Source: CAWJKP01 sp963843465 (lineage in GTDB: Bacteria; Planctomycetota; Planctomycetia; Pirellulales; Thermoguttaceae). From it: a stretch of DNA of 64,000 nucleotides. The first letter of the stretch is position 1. Every line of letters begins with the position of its first letter. The stretch spans positions 434,001-498,000 of the forward strand of contig CAWJKP010000003.1 in assembly GCA_963843465.1 (NCBI GenBank). The letters are read 5' to 3'. Below, in pieces: positions 8,768 through 17,003 of the stretch. A model generated the notes under the pieces. That model ran no database searches. It worked only from the letters and a program-made list of their open reading frames with translations, and was not told the DNA's origin. A program made the translations under genes and the position numbers.

Positions 8768-9850
8768 CTGTCATAATTGAATTGCAACTTTATGGGAAAC
8801 TGGTATTGGTGAAAACATCGCGGGGACGTTGGAATGGGCTTTTTCCAGGAGGTCCCATTCGAAAGGAGTCCCCGCGATGGCAAGTCATCTTACCTTGGAA
8901 GAGCGTGAAATCATAGCCCACAGCACCGGGACGGGAAATCGCAGACGCGAATCGCCGAGCGGCTGGGCCGCGACAAGAGCACGGTCTCCCGCGAACTGCG
9001 ACGTAACCGCAGCCGCAATGGCTATTGGGCGGTGGCTGCCCAGCGGAAGGCCGAGCGACGCCGGAGTGGGCGGCCGTGGGTGGCCAAGATGCATCGACCG
9101 CATGTGCGTAAGTATGTCACTCAGCGGCTGCGCTGGCGATGGTCTCCCGATGAGATCGAAGGACGCGCACGCAGCGATTTTCCGGGCGATCGACGGCGGC
9201 AGATTTCGCACCAGACGATTTACACGTGGATTCGTGCCGAGGCGGCCGTGGGTAAACACTGGCAGCATCATCTGCGACGTCTGGGGAGAAAGCGGCGAGA
9301 CCGTGAAAACCGGGGGCGGCTGCCTGCCAGCGTGAGCATCGAGGGACGTCCCGCAGTCGTCGATCGGCGAAGTCGCTTCGGCGACTGGGAAGGGGATACG
9401 ATCTTAGGTGCCAATCGCCGTGGCGGAGCGGTAACGCTCGTGGAGCGAAAATCGGGATACCTGTTGCTGGCCATGGTCCCCAACTTGCAGGCAGCGACCG
9501 TCCGCCAAGCCGCCGCCCAAAGGTATGCGGCCACACCCAAGAACTTGCGGAAGACCCTGACGCTGGACAACGGCAAGGAGTTTGCCGAGCATGAACAGTT
9601 GGAGGTTGAAGCCGCATTGCGGATCTATTTTGCGAAGCCCTACAGTGCCTGGCAACGCGGCACAAACGAGAACACCAATGGCTTGGTCCGCGACTTCTTT
9701 CCCAAGGGCACGGACCTGGCCAACCTTCCGGAGCATCGGTTCACCAAAGTTCAACAACTTCTCAATGACCGTCCGAGAAAACGCCTGGGCTATCGAACTC
9801 CCAACGAAGTTCTCGCCTCACGCTCAAAAGTTGCAATTGAAACTTGACAG
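8768..9850 (+). mobile_element. IS30-family insertion sequence
   Basis: Terminal inverted repeats of 23 bp lie at 8768-8790 (CTGTCATAATTGAATTGCAA...) and 9828-9850. They agree at most positions and share the block AATTGCAACTT. The total of about 1083 bp is normal for IS30. No clear target duplication is visible. The right end cuts into a minus-strand gene. Confidence 0.88.
8878..9847 (+). pseudogene. IS30-family transposase, one frameshift near the N-terminus
   Basis: The gene begins ATG at 8878 (MASHLTLEEREII), the usual IS30 N-terminus. The frame then breaks near 8935. The downstream frame continues with a helix-turn-helix (TRIAERLGRDKSTVSREL) and the IS30 DDE catalytic domain (FGDWEGDTILG, LTLDNGKEFAEH, YSAWQRGTNENTNGLVRDFF). 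Restoring one G around 8934-8936 gives a continuous protein of about 323 residues. An internal start could still make a protein lacking the first DNA-binding helix. Stop at 9845-9847, just inside the right inverted repeat. Confidence 0.85.
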
Positions 9851-10221
9851 CGGGGAATCGCCTGGTGGCTGCGCCGCTCAGATTTGGTAAAGCATGAGTC
9901 GTACTCCTCGCTGACTGCATGGCCTTTTCCCCTAAGAAAGTCGGCGAGGAACTGCACGCAAGAGTTCTGATCAGCTTCCAAAATTCTGGCAACCATATCG
10001 TCGGGGCCCGCCCCCTTGGGGGCCGGGACCATCGCTGTCTCGCAAATTAGTCGCAGATTGCCGGAGCCACACTTCCTGAGATGCTTGACGGCCTGGGCGC
10101 GATAGTCTTTGATGCCTGCCCCAGGGCGCATAATCGTTGGAAAAACGCCGAGGTCCTGCCAGAACTTGTCCTCTTGAGCAGCGAACATGGCGGACCGAAC
10201 GCCGGTCTCTTTCTGTGTCAC
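9790..10221 (-). pseudogene. Unknown protein truncated by IS30
   Basis: The gene starts at GTG 10221 with AGGAGAG about 9 bases upstream, a convincing start. About 124 native residues can be read (MTQKETGVRSAMFAAQEDKF...). The reading frame then enters the IS30 right inverted repeat at 9850 and ends 20 codons inside the element. The native C-terminus is lost. The remaining sequence is mostly helical with no motif I recognise; GPDDMVARILEADQNSCVQF is the most distinctive stretch. Function unknown. Confidence 0.6.
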
Positions 10222-10586
10222 GGGAGCTACTCTCCTGAGAGCCGATTAGCGACGAGACCGTAACTCGGGATGTGCGCCACCTTTCGGATCAATACGCTTG
10301 GGAGGAACCTCAGCATATCGGCCGTCAAGGCACCCTCACGCGGCGTTCTCATTTGTTTCCCAAGACGCACATCGGCGACGGGTCTAACGCGCCTGTTTTT
10401 CCGAGGACTGCCAAAGGTTATGTGAGACATCGGCTTGAGGCTAATGGGGCTTCCATTGTGGCCTGTTTTCGGTATTCTAATCCTTTAAGTCCCCCTCCCG
10501 CAAGCCCCCCCACCCGGGGCGGGATGGGCGATTGGGAACGCGGATACCGCAAGGTGCCGTGCCAGGCGCTTGCGTCGGCGTATAAA
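10222..10586. other. Intergenic region between divergent genes
   Basis: About 365 bp. It must hold the promoter of the minus-strand gene ending at 10221 and that of the antitoxin gene starting at 10587. A C-rich block at 10491-10520 (CCCCTCCCGC...GGGGCGGG) can fold on itself. No coding region or clear operator is visible. Confidence 0.4.
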
Positions 10587-10874
10587 ATGGAACGCCCGAT
10601 GAAGAGGTCAAGAATCCCCAAGACTGATTCCATCCAGGCATTAGCCGAGTTTTGGGACACCCATGACTTGACCGATTTTGAAGACGACCTGGAAGAGGTC
10701 GTCGAGCCGGTTTTCGTGCGCGGGGCCGCGATCAAAGTGCCGCTGGAATCGGGCGAACTCCAAGCGGTTGAGCAAATGGCTCAAGCCAAGGGCGTGTCGC
10801 GGGAAGAGCTGATCCGCGCCTGGGTGCTCGAAAAACTCGCCTGCGGCAACAAGAACCGCCCCACGAAACGGTGA
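10587..10874 (+). CDS. CopG-family antitoxin, apparently without a toxin partner
   Basis: The 95-residue protein matches the CopG-type antitoxin layout. A conserved N-terminal acidic helix reads IQALAEFWDTHDLTDFEDDL. A ribbon-helix-helix follows, with strand AIKVPL and helices AVEQMAQAKGVSREELIRAW. Such proteins bind operator DNA and neutralise a BrnT/RelE-like toxin. No toxin gene is found on either side, so it may be an orphan or the toxin may have been lost. Start is at 10587 (MERPMKR) or 10599 (MKRSRIP); neither has a strong ribosome site. The frame is open to 10272, but that stretch is unlike a protein. Confidence 0.7.
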   Translation: MERPMKRSRIPKTDSIQALAEFWDTHDLTDFEDDLEEVVEPVFVRGAAIKVPLESGELQAVEQMAQAKGVSREELIRAWVLEKLACGNKNRPTKR

Positions 10875-11003
10875 AGCTGACCGGGACCACCAGCCGGGCG
10901 CCGATTCGTGCGTAGCCTCATTCCTATTCCTCTTTCGGGCTTTCGCTCTTTCGGGGTTTCGTGATTCTCTCCCCTCTTGCGTCTTCCTTGAGCCTTGGCA
11001 GCT

Positions 11004-11038
11004 TCCCCCTCACCCTAACCCTCTGCCAGGGGGAGAGT
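11004..11038. repeat. CCCTCACCCTAACCCTCT-type repeat (family J)
   Basis: CCCCCTCACCCTAACCCTCT followed by the partial inverse CCAGGGGGAGAG. Related copies lie at 20807-20836, 55131-55170 and 55277-55314. This is a short REP-like hairpin just before the glycine cleavage genes. Confidence 0.6.
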
Positions 11039-11107
11039 GGATGCTGAACGCAACCTCTAGCTTGCCTCCGCGCCACCGCTACAATAGAGGTCCAACATGG
11101 AGGTCTC

Positions 11108-12271
11108 ATGGACCAGAACCTTCTCAAGACGCCGCTTTACGAGTGGCATGTCGCCCAGGGCGCTCGCATGGTCGATTTCGCCGGCTGGGCCATGCCCGTG
11201 CAATATACCTCGATCCTCGAAGAGCACACGGCGACCCGCTCGGCCTGCGGGCTGACGGACATCTCCCACATGGGCCGTCTGCGGTTCGAGGGGCCTGGGG
11301 CCGCGGAGTTCCTCGCGGGCCTGCTGACCCGCCGCGTGGCGGATATGGTCCTCGGCCAGATACGCTACTCCCTGGTAACCAACGACAAGGGGGGAATCCT
11401 CGACGACGTGCTCATCGGCTACTACCATGACGAGTGCGGACAGCCGTTCTACGTGATGGTCGTCAACGCCTCGAACCGGCAGAAGATCATCCGCTGGACG
11501 GCCGCCCACTTGCCCTGCGAGCTGGCCGAGCGGCGGGGCCGCGAGATCGTCTGGAGCGATGTGACCCGGCTCTGGGCCATGTTCGCCATCCAAGGCCCTC
11601 GCTCGCTGGAACTGCTGCAGCCGCTGGTCGACGTCGATCTGGCCTCGTTGAAGTGCTACCGTGGAGCCCAGGTGCGGATCCTTCATCCGGCGGCCCGGCG
11701 GCAAGGCGGGATCATCAGCCGCACGGGCTACACGGGCGAAGACGGCTTCGAGCTGAGCATCGGCGCCGGCATCGCCGCCGACGTCTGGCAGGTGCTGATG
11801 GAGATGGGCAAGCCCTTGGGATTGCTCCCCACCGGGCTCGGCGCCCGGGACACGCTCCGCCTGGAGGCCGGGATGCCGCTGTATGGCCATGAGCTGAGCG
11901 AAGCGATCGATCCGTTCCAGGCGGGACTGGGATACGCCTGCCACCTGGTGGGCTACGATTTTCCCGGCCGCGACGCCCTGAAGCGGATTCAAGAGCAGCC
12001 GCGGGCCTGGGCTCGCGTCGGTTTGGAGCTGTTGGGACGCCGCCCGGCGCGGGAAGGCTGCCCCATCCTCGCCGGCGGCCAGCCCGTGGGTCAGACTACC
12101 AGCGGCACCTTCTCGCCGACGCTCAGGCGGCCGATCGCCATGGGCTACGTCCGGCCGGCGTGGTCCCAAGTGGACACCGAGCTGACGATCGACGTCCGCG
12201 GCCATCCGGAGCGGGCGCGGGTCGTTCGGCTGCCCTTCTACCGCCGCAACCCGAAAGGAGATTCCCCGTGA
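11108..12271 (+). CDS. gcvT: Aminomethyltransferase, glycine cleavage T-protein
   Basis: T-protein transfers the methylene group from the aminomethyl-lipoyl H-protein to tetrahydrofolate and releases ammonia. The 387 residues cover the whole family length. Typical motifs are LYEWHVAQGARMVDFAGWAM (8-27), SACGLTDISHMGR, GGILDDVLIGYY, SRTGYTGEDGFEL and GLGARDTLRLEAGMPLYGHE. The C-terminal barrel carries GQTTSGTFSPTLRRPIAMGY. The ATG at 11108 gives the normal N-terminus; an ATG at 11096 is out of frame. It overlaps gcvH by 4 bases, so the two are translationally coupled. Confidence 0.96.
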   Translation: MDQNLLKTPLYEWHVAQGARMVDFAGWAMPVQYTSILEEHTATRSACGLTDISHMGRLRFEGPGAAEFLAGLLTRRVADMVLGQIRYSLVTNDKGGILDDVLIGYYHDECGQPFYVMVVNASNRQKIIRWTAAHLPCELAERRGREIVWSDVTRLWAMFAIQGPRSLELLQPLVDVDLASLKCYRGAQVRILHPAARRQGGIISRTGYTGEDGFELSIGAGIAADVWQVLMEMGKPLGLLPTGLGARDTLRLEAGMPLYGHELSEAIDPFQAGLGYACHLVGYDFPGRDALKRIQEQPRAWARVGLELLGRRPAREGCPILAGGQPVGQTTSGTFSPTLRRPIAMGYVRPAWSQVDTELTIDVRGHPERARVVRLPFYRRNPKGDSP

Positions 12272-12669
12272 GACCCGAAGAACTCCGCTACACCAAGACC
12301 CACGAATGGGTCCACGTCCAGACCCAGGGCGGCCAGCAGATTGCCACCCTGGGCCTCACCGCCTTCGCCCTGCAAAACCTCACCGACCTGGTCTACCTCG
12401 ACCTGTCGCCGGTGGGCACGAGGCTCAAGGCGGGTGAGCCCTTCGGGCAGGTGGAGTCGGTCAAGGCGGTCAGCGACCTCTACAGCCCCGTCGATGGCGA
12501 GGTCCTCGAAACCCACGCCGAGCTGGCCGAGGCCGACAAGCTGGCTCACCTCGCCGACGATCCCTACGCTAGCGGCTGGCTGGTGAAGATCAAGGTCGCC
12601 AACCCCGCGGGCCTGGCAGCGCTGATGGACTACGCCGCCTACCAGAAGCAGTGCGAAGAAGAAACGTAA
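12268..12669 (+). CDS. gcvH: Glycine cleavage H-protein (lipoyl carrier)
   Basis: H-protein carries the aminomethyl group on a lipoyl-lysine between the P- and T-proteins. The 133-residue protein starts at GTG 12268, in a GTGA overlap with the gcvT stop, with AAAGGAG 7 bases upstream. The lipoylation motif GQVESVKAVSDLYSP places the modified lysine at residue 66. THEWV near the start and the C-terminal LMDYAAYQKQCEEE are family hallmarks. The frame is open to 12160 inside gcvT, but the GTG start fits the family. The lipoate ligase-like gene at 18703 is a candidate to modify it. Confidence 0.95.
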   Translation: MRPEELRYTKTHEWVHVQTQGGQQIATLGLTAFALQNLTDLVYLDLSPVGTRLKAGEPFGQVESVKAVSDLYSPVDGEVLETHAELAEADKLAHLADDPYASGWLVKIKVANPAGLAALMDYAAYQKQCEEET

Positions 12670-12670
12670 C

Positions 12671-12723
12671 GTACTCGTCACGCTCCGCGTGACGTTTTCC
12701 CTCTCGCGGAGCGAGAGGAGTAC
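12671..12723. repeat. Palindromic element, family E (GTACTCGTCACGCTCCGCG)
   Basis: Outer ends GTACTC / GAGTAC and inner arms GCTCCGCG / CGCGGAGC form a 53-bp hairpin between gcvH and gcvPA. A second copy lies at 53012-53066, between flgF and flgG. Confidence 0.8.
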
Positions 12724-12746
12724 CTGGGAAACAAACGGCGAGTGAC

Positions 12747-14083
12747 ATGCCCTACATTCCTCATACGGCCGACGACCGCCAGGCGATGCTGGAGGCGATC
12801 GGCGTGGCGTCGATCGACGAGTTGTTCGAGATGGTGCCCGAGGATCTGCGGCTGCGGCGGGAGCTGGACCTGCCGCCGGCGATGGGCGAGCTGGGGCTGA
12901 CGGGCCACCTGGAGTCGCTGGCCGCCAGGAACACGTCGGCCGGCCAGGCCGTCTGCTTTCTCGGCGGCGGCAGCTACGACCACTTCATCCCCGCGCTGGT
13001 CGACGTGGTTGCCTCCCGCGGCGAGTTCTACACGGCCTACACGCCCTACCAGGCCGAGGCCAGCCAGGGCACGCTGCAAGCGATGTTCGAATACCAGACG
13101 CTGATCGCCCAGCTCACCGGCATGGACGTCTCCAACGCCAGTCTCTACGACGGCGGCAGCGCCGCGGCGGAGGCCGTGCTGATGGCGATGGACGCCACCA
13201 GGCGCTGGGGCCGCGTGGTGACGGCCGCCAGCCTCCATCCGGAGTATCGGCAGATCCTCTCCACCTACCTGGCCAATATCCAGAGCGAATTGATCACCGT
13301 GGGCACTCCCGACGGCGCGGTCCGGCCCGAGGAGTTGGCTGCGGCCGTGAACCGCCAGACGGCCTGCGTGCTGGTCCAGCATCCGAACTTTTTCGGCTGC
13401 CTGGAGGAGGTCGAGGCGGCGGCCGAGATCGCCCACCAGGCCGGGCGCTCGTGATCGTGTCGGTCGATCCGATCAGCCTGGGACTGTTGCGCAGGCCGGG
13501 AGAGTACGGGGCCGACATCGTGGTGGCCGAAGGCCAATCGCTGGGCACTCCCTTGTCCTACGGCGGGCCCTACCTGGGGATCATGGCCTGCCGGGAGAAG
13601 TTCGTCCGCCGCATGCCCGGCCGGCTGGTGGGCCAGACCGTGGACCGCCGCGGCAAGCGCTGCTGGGTGCTGACCTTGCAGACGCGGGAACAGCACATCC
13701 GCCGCGAAAAGGCCACCAGCAATATCTGCACCAACCAGGGCCTATTAGCATTACGGGCGACCGTCTATCTGGCGACGATGGGCCCCTCGGGCCTGCGGTC
13801 GGTCGCCGAGTTGTGTCTGCAAAAGGCCCACTACGCCCGCGATATGCTTACCCGCGGCGGCTCGTTGCGGCCGGCCTTTTCGGGGCCCTTTTTCAAGGAG
13901 TTTGTGGTCCGCGCCGTTGACGGCCGCGTCCAACCGCGGCTGGAGTCGGCCCTCGCCCAGGGCCTCTTGGCCGGCGTGCCGCTGGGGCGGTGGTATCCCG
14001 AGCTGGCCGACTGTTTTTTGGTCGCCGTCACCGAGAAGCGGAGCAAGGCCCAGATTGATCGGCTGGCGGAGGTGATGAAATAA
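12747..14083 (+). CDS. gcvPA: Glycine decarboxylase P-protein subunit 1, single-base frameshift
   Basis: GcvPA with GcvPB decarboxylates glycine and loads the aminomethyl group onto GcvH. The first frame (12747-13454) is a normal GcvPA N-terminus (PYIPHTADDRQAMLEAIGV, FLGGGSYDHFIPALVD, VSNASLYDGGSAAAEAVLMA). It stops after AEIAHQAG. The next frame takes over at once with IVSVDPISLGLLRRPGEYGA and runs to GKRCWVLTLQTREQHIRREK and the end. One missing G in the GGG run near 13443 explains the break. A 445-residue protein results, the usual family length. The stop overlaps the next ATG by one base. The final 16 codons recur at the end of the DUF1559 gene at 14916. Confidence 0.9.
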
Positions 14084-14895
14084 TGCCCGGCACGCCGGTC
14101 TACTCGCCCTATCCGCCGCCGAAGCCCGCCAGCAAGCGGCGTATTCTGATTATCGTCCTTGTCGTGGGGTTGGGCTGCGGCGGCATTCTTGTGGCGATGC
14201 TCATGCCCGAGTTGGGCGCGCCTCGCGAGGCGGTCCGCCGATGCCAGTGCCAAAAAAACCTCAGGGAAATCGGCTTGGCGTTGTTTGCCTACTACGACAA
14301 GCATAAATGCTTCCCGCCTGCCGTCACTACCGACGACCACGGCAAGCCCATGATGAGCTGGCGGGTAGCCATCCTGCCATACCTGGAGCAACAGGCGTTG
14401 TACCGGCGGTACGACTCGAAGCAGCCCTGGGACAGTCCTCAGAACCGTGCTTTGGGGAAAATCCCCGTGCCGTACTTCCGCTGTCCCAGCGATCCTGGCA
14501 CGGCCGCGAATCCGACGGAAACCAACTACGTGAGAATTGTCGGCAAGGATACGGTCGGCGGGACACCGAATGAGGCGGTCAAGATCAACGACATCACGGA
14601 CGGAACGGCCAATACAATCTTGGTGGCGGAAGTCACCGGCCTGCACATCAATTGGGAGGAACCCCGCGACGTCACGGTGGAGGAGTTCATGGAGATGGTT
14701 GCCAAGGGGCATGTGAGTTTTCATTCCGGCGGCTTCCAAGCGGTGATGGCCGACGGCTCGACACATTTCATCTGTGACACGATCGACCCCAAGACGCTCC
14801 GAGCGCTGCTATTGCGCAACGACGGCCAGCCCGTGGGAGATATAGGGAACGTTCTCAGTGGTGTTCGGAGTGCCCAAGCGAAAGTGCCCCAATAA
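14083..14895 (+). CDS. DUF1559 prepilin-like protein, copy 1 of a tandem array
   Basis: The 270-residue protein has one N-terminal membrane helix (about 19-45, after KRR), then the DUF1559 body. Motifs are CQCQKNLREIGLALFAY, SWRVAILPYLEQQALY, FRCPSDPG, ITDGTANTILVAEV and VMADGSTHFI. In many planctomycetes, DUF1559 proteins have a type IV prepilin N-terminus. This copy lacks the GFTLVEL cleavage motif and looks like a plain membrane anchor. It follows gcvPA in a TAATG overlap. Two paralogues follow. Role unknown; surface or periplasmic location is inferred. Confidence 0.85.
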   Translation: MPGTPVYSPYPPPKPASKRRILIIVLVVGLGCGGILVAMLMPELGAPREAVRRCQCQKNLREIGLALFAYYDKHKCFPPAVTTDDHGKPMMSWRVAILPYLEQQALYRRYDSKQPWDSPQNRALGKIPVPYFRCPSDPGTAANPTETNYVRIVGKDTVGGTPNEAVKINDITDGTANTILVAEVTGLHINWEEPRDVTVEEFMEMVAKGHVSFHSGGFQAVMADGSTHFICDTIDPKTLRALLLRNDGQPVGDIGNVLSGVRSAQAKVPQ

Positions 14896-14915
14896 GCAGT
14901 GGTGAGTGGTCAGAG

Positions 14916-15695
14916 ATGGAAGAATCCAGCGCGCCGATCCCTCTTCCGCCGAAGCCTGCCCGCAAGGTAGCGATTCTGATCATCAAACTAGCCGCGGCCC
15001 TGGCCGTGGCGCTGACCGTCTGGGGCGTCCTGAATGCGCTCGTCTTGCCCGGCGTACAATCTGCTCTTGATGCGACCAACCGAGTCCGGTGCAGCAACAA
15101 CCTCCGCCTGGTCGGCTCCGCGTTGTTACTGTACGAGTCGGCGAACGGAGCCTTCCCGCCCGCCGCCTACACGGACGACCTCGGCAATCCGACGATAAGT
15201 TGGCGGGTAGCCATCCTGCCATACCTGGAATACTCGGACACCTACCGTGCATTCGACCCCAAGCAGCCGTGGGACCGTCCTAAGAACCGTTCCTTTGCGA
15301 ACGTCCCACTATCACGCTTCAACTGTCCCAGCGATCCACGACCAAGCTGGTATTCCGCGGATGCCAACTACGTGAGGATCGTCGGCAAGGACACGGTCGG
15401 CGGGATGCGGAATGAGGCGGTCAAGCTCAGCGACATCACGGACGGACCGGCCAACACGATCATGGTTGTGGAAGTCTCCGGTCTGAACATCCATTGGGCG
15501 GAGCCCCGCGACGTGACCGTGGAGGAGTTCATGGAGATCGTTGCCAGGTCCGCCACCCAGGGTCGAAGGAGCCCTCATCCCGGCGGGTTCAATGCGGTGA
15601 TGGCCGATGGCACGGTACACTTCATCAAGAACACCATCAACCCCGAGAAGCGGAGCAAGGCCCAGATCGATCGGCTGGCGGAGGTGATGAAATAG
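14916..15695 (+). CDS. DUF1559 protein, copy 2, with a gcvPA-derived tail
   Basis: The 259-residue protein has a membrane helix at about 20-45 (VAILIIKLAAALAVALTVWG) and the DUF1559 core: CSNNLRLVGSALLLYES, SWRVAILPYLEYSDTY, FNCPSDPR and ITDGPANTIMVVEV. Copies 1 and 3 end with KTLRALLLRNDGQPVG. Copy 2 instead ends EKRSKAQIDRLAEVMK, identical to the last 16 residues of GcvPA. The 52 bases at 15643-15694 differ from 14031-14082 at only one position. The gene is therefore a duplication chimera. The ATG has a weak ribosome site. Confidence 0.83.
   Translation: MEESSAPIPLPPKPARKVAILIIKLAAALAVALTVWGVLNALVLPGVQSALDATNRVRCSNNLRLVGSALLLYESANGAFPPAAYTDDLGNPTISWRVAILPYLEYSDTYRAFDPKQPWDRPKNRSFANVPLSRFNCPSDPRPSWYSADANYVRIVGKDTVGGMRNEAVKLSDITDGPANTIMVVEVSGLNIHWAEPRDVTVEEFMEIVARSATQGRRSPHPGGFNAVMADGTVHFIKNTINPEKRSKAQIDRLAEVMK
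15643..15694 (+). repeat. Duplicated 3' end of gcvPA
   Basis: 52 bp identical to 14031-14082 (the end of gcvPA) except one T/C difference. It marks the join of a tandem duplication whose unit was the gcvPA tail plus a DUF1559 gene. Confidence 0.92.
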
Positions 15696-15748
15696 CGAGT
15701 GCGATGGCAAATGACTTGAGCGACGCAGACTCGACGAATAGGTGAAGC

Positions 15749-16600
15749 GTGTTCGCTTTCCTTACCCATGTTCCCACCAACACTCTGTTTTTTCTCGCAT
15801 TCGCCAGCGTGCTTCTGATTATTATCTTGGATCTCGTGCGGACATGGCTTGTGCGGTCTCGCAGTGGAGAACGAAATGGTCTCGCAGGAGTTCTCGCCGT
15901 GCCAATCGCGATCATCGCCTTGGCCGTGGGCCTCCTGGTGGTCGCATCGTTCTTGCTCACCCCGGGACCTCGTCCTTACCCGTCGCCCCGCCGAATGCAA
16001 TGCCAAAACAACCTCAAGCAAATTGGCCTGGCGCTGCTCAACTACGAGGCGGCGAACGGGGCCTTTCCACCTGCCGCTTCCACCGACAACCGCGGCAAGC
16101 CGATGAGGAGTTGGCGGGTAGCCATCCTGCCGTACATAAAGCAACAGGCGTTGTACAAGCAGTACGATCCGAAGCAACCGTGGGACAGTCCTCAGAACCG
16201 TGCCTTGAGGAACGCCCCCCTGGAATTCTTCCGCTGTCCCAGCGATCGCGGCACGGACGAGAATTCGACGGAAACCAACTACGTGAGGATCGTCGGCAAG
16301 GACACCGTTGGCGGAATGCCGAATGAGGCGGTCAAGATCAGCGACATCACCGATGGAACATCCAATACGATCATGGTCGTGGAGGTCTCCGGCCTGCACA
16401 TCCACTGGCCAGAGCCTCGCGACATAACGGTGGACGAGTTCATGGAGATGGTTGCCAAGGGGCACGCGAGTTTTCATCCCGGCGGCTTCCAAGTGCTGAT
16501 GGTCGACGGCTCGGTGCATTTCATCAGCAACGGCGTCGCCCCCAAGACGCTCCGGGCGCTGCTATTGCGCAACGACGGCCAGCCCGTCGGAAACTATTGA
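15749..16600 (+). CDS. DUF1559 protein, copy 3 of the tandem array
   Basis: The 283-residue protein starts at GTG 15749 with AGGTGA about 5 bases upstream. Unlike copies 1 and 2 it has two N-terminal membrane helices (about 10-32 and 44-67). The DUF1559 core follows: CQNNLKQIGLALLNYEA, SWRVAILPYIKQQALYKQYD, FRCPSDRG, ITDGTSNTIMVVEV and VLMVDGSVHFI. It ends with the normal tail TLRALLLRNDGQPVGNY. It is closest to copy 1 over the core, so the array arose by local duplication. Function unknown. Confidence 0.83.
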   Translation: MFAFLTHVPTNTLFFLAFASVLLIIILDLVRTWLVRSRSGERNGLAGVLAVPIAIIALAVGLLVVASFLLTPGPRPYPSPRRMQCQNNLKQIGLALLNYEAANGAFPPAASTDNRGKPMRSWRVAILPYIKQQALYKQYDPKQPWDSPQNRALRNAPLEFFRCPSDRGTDENSTETNYVRIVGKDTVGGMPNEAVKISDITDGTSNTIMVVEVSGLHIHWPEPRDITVDEFMEMVAKGHASFHPGGFQVLMVDGSVHFISNGVAPKTLRALLLRNDGQPVGNY

Positions 16601-16615
16601 GCACTTGTGGTCTCC

Positions 16616-16881
16616 GCCCCGAAGGGGCGCAACATTTCAGCCCAGGGCAAGCGCAGCGCCGCCCTGGGGAGAGGAAGAACACGAATCGCTAGCCCTGAAA
16701 GGGCGAAACAGGTGTCCCAGCGTCAAATGCGACAACGAGGGTCAAGACTCTGCGGAGAGCTAATACCCGTATGTGTCGCCCTTTCAGGGCTTCTTTCCAT
16801 GAACAACCAAACCCAGGGCGGCGCTTGGCGGCTAACGCCGCCGCGCTTGCCCTGGGCTGATATTTCGCGCCCCTTCGGGGC
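16616..16881. repeat. Large nested inverted repeat between DUF1559 and gcvPB
   Basis: The outer ends read GCCCCGAAGGGGCGC and GCGCCCCTTCGGGGC. Inside these lie CAGCCCAGGGCAAGCGC / GCGCTTGCCCTGGGCTG. The inner arms are CCCTGAAAGGGCG / CGCCCTTTCAGGGC. The arms nest in order over about 266 bp, so the transcript could fold into one long structured arm with side hairpins. No protein is credible here. Confidence 0.85.
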
Positions 16882-16948
16882 TGAAGAGTCGCCCATCTTC
16901 CTGTCTTGTTCGTCAAGGCTCATCCGAGGATACCAGACCTGGCGGAAT

Positions 16949-16989
16949 TGGTGGGCCGGCATCGCTGACGCGAGCTTGTCCCACCCTAC
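16949..16989. repeat. Half copy of palindromic element A
   Basis: GGTGGGCCGGCATCGCTGAC... ending CTTGTCCCACCCTA matches the right half of the elements at 1753, 24018 and 50899. The left half is absent. It ends 14 bases before the gcvPB start. Confidence 0.8.
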
Positions 16990-17003
16990 TGGTAGAAGAA
17001 TCC

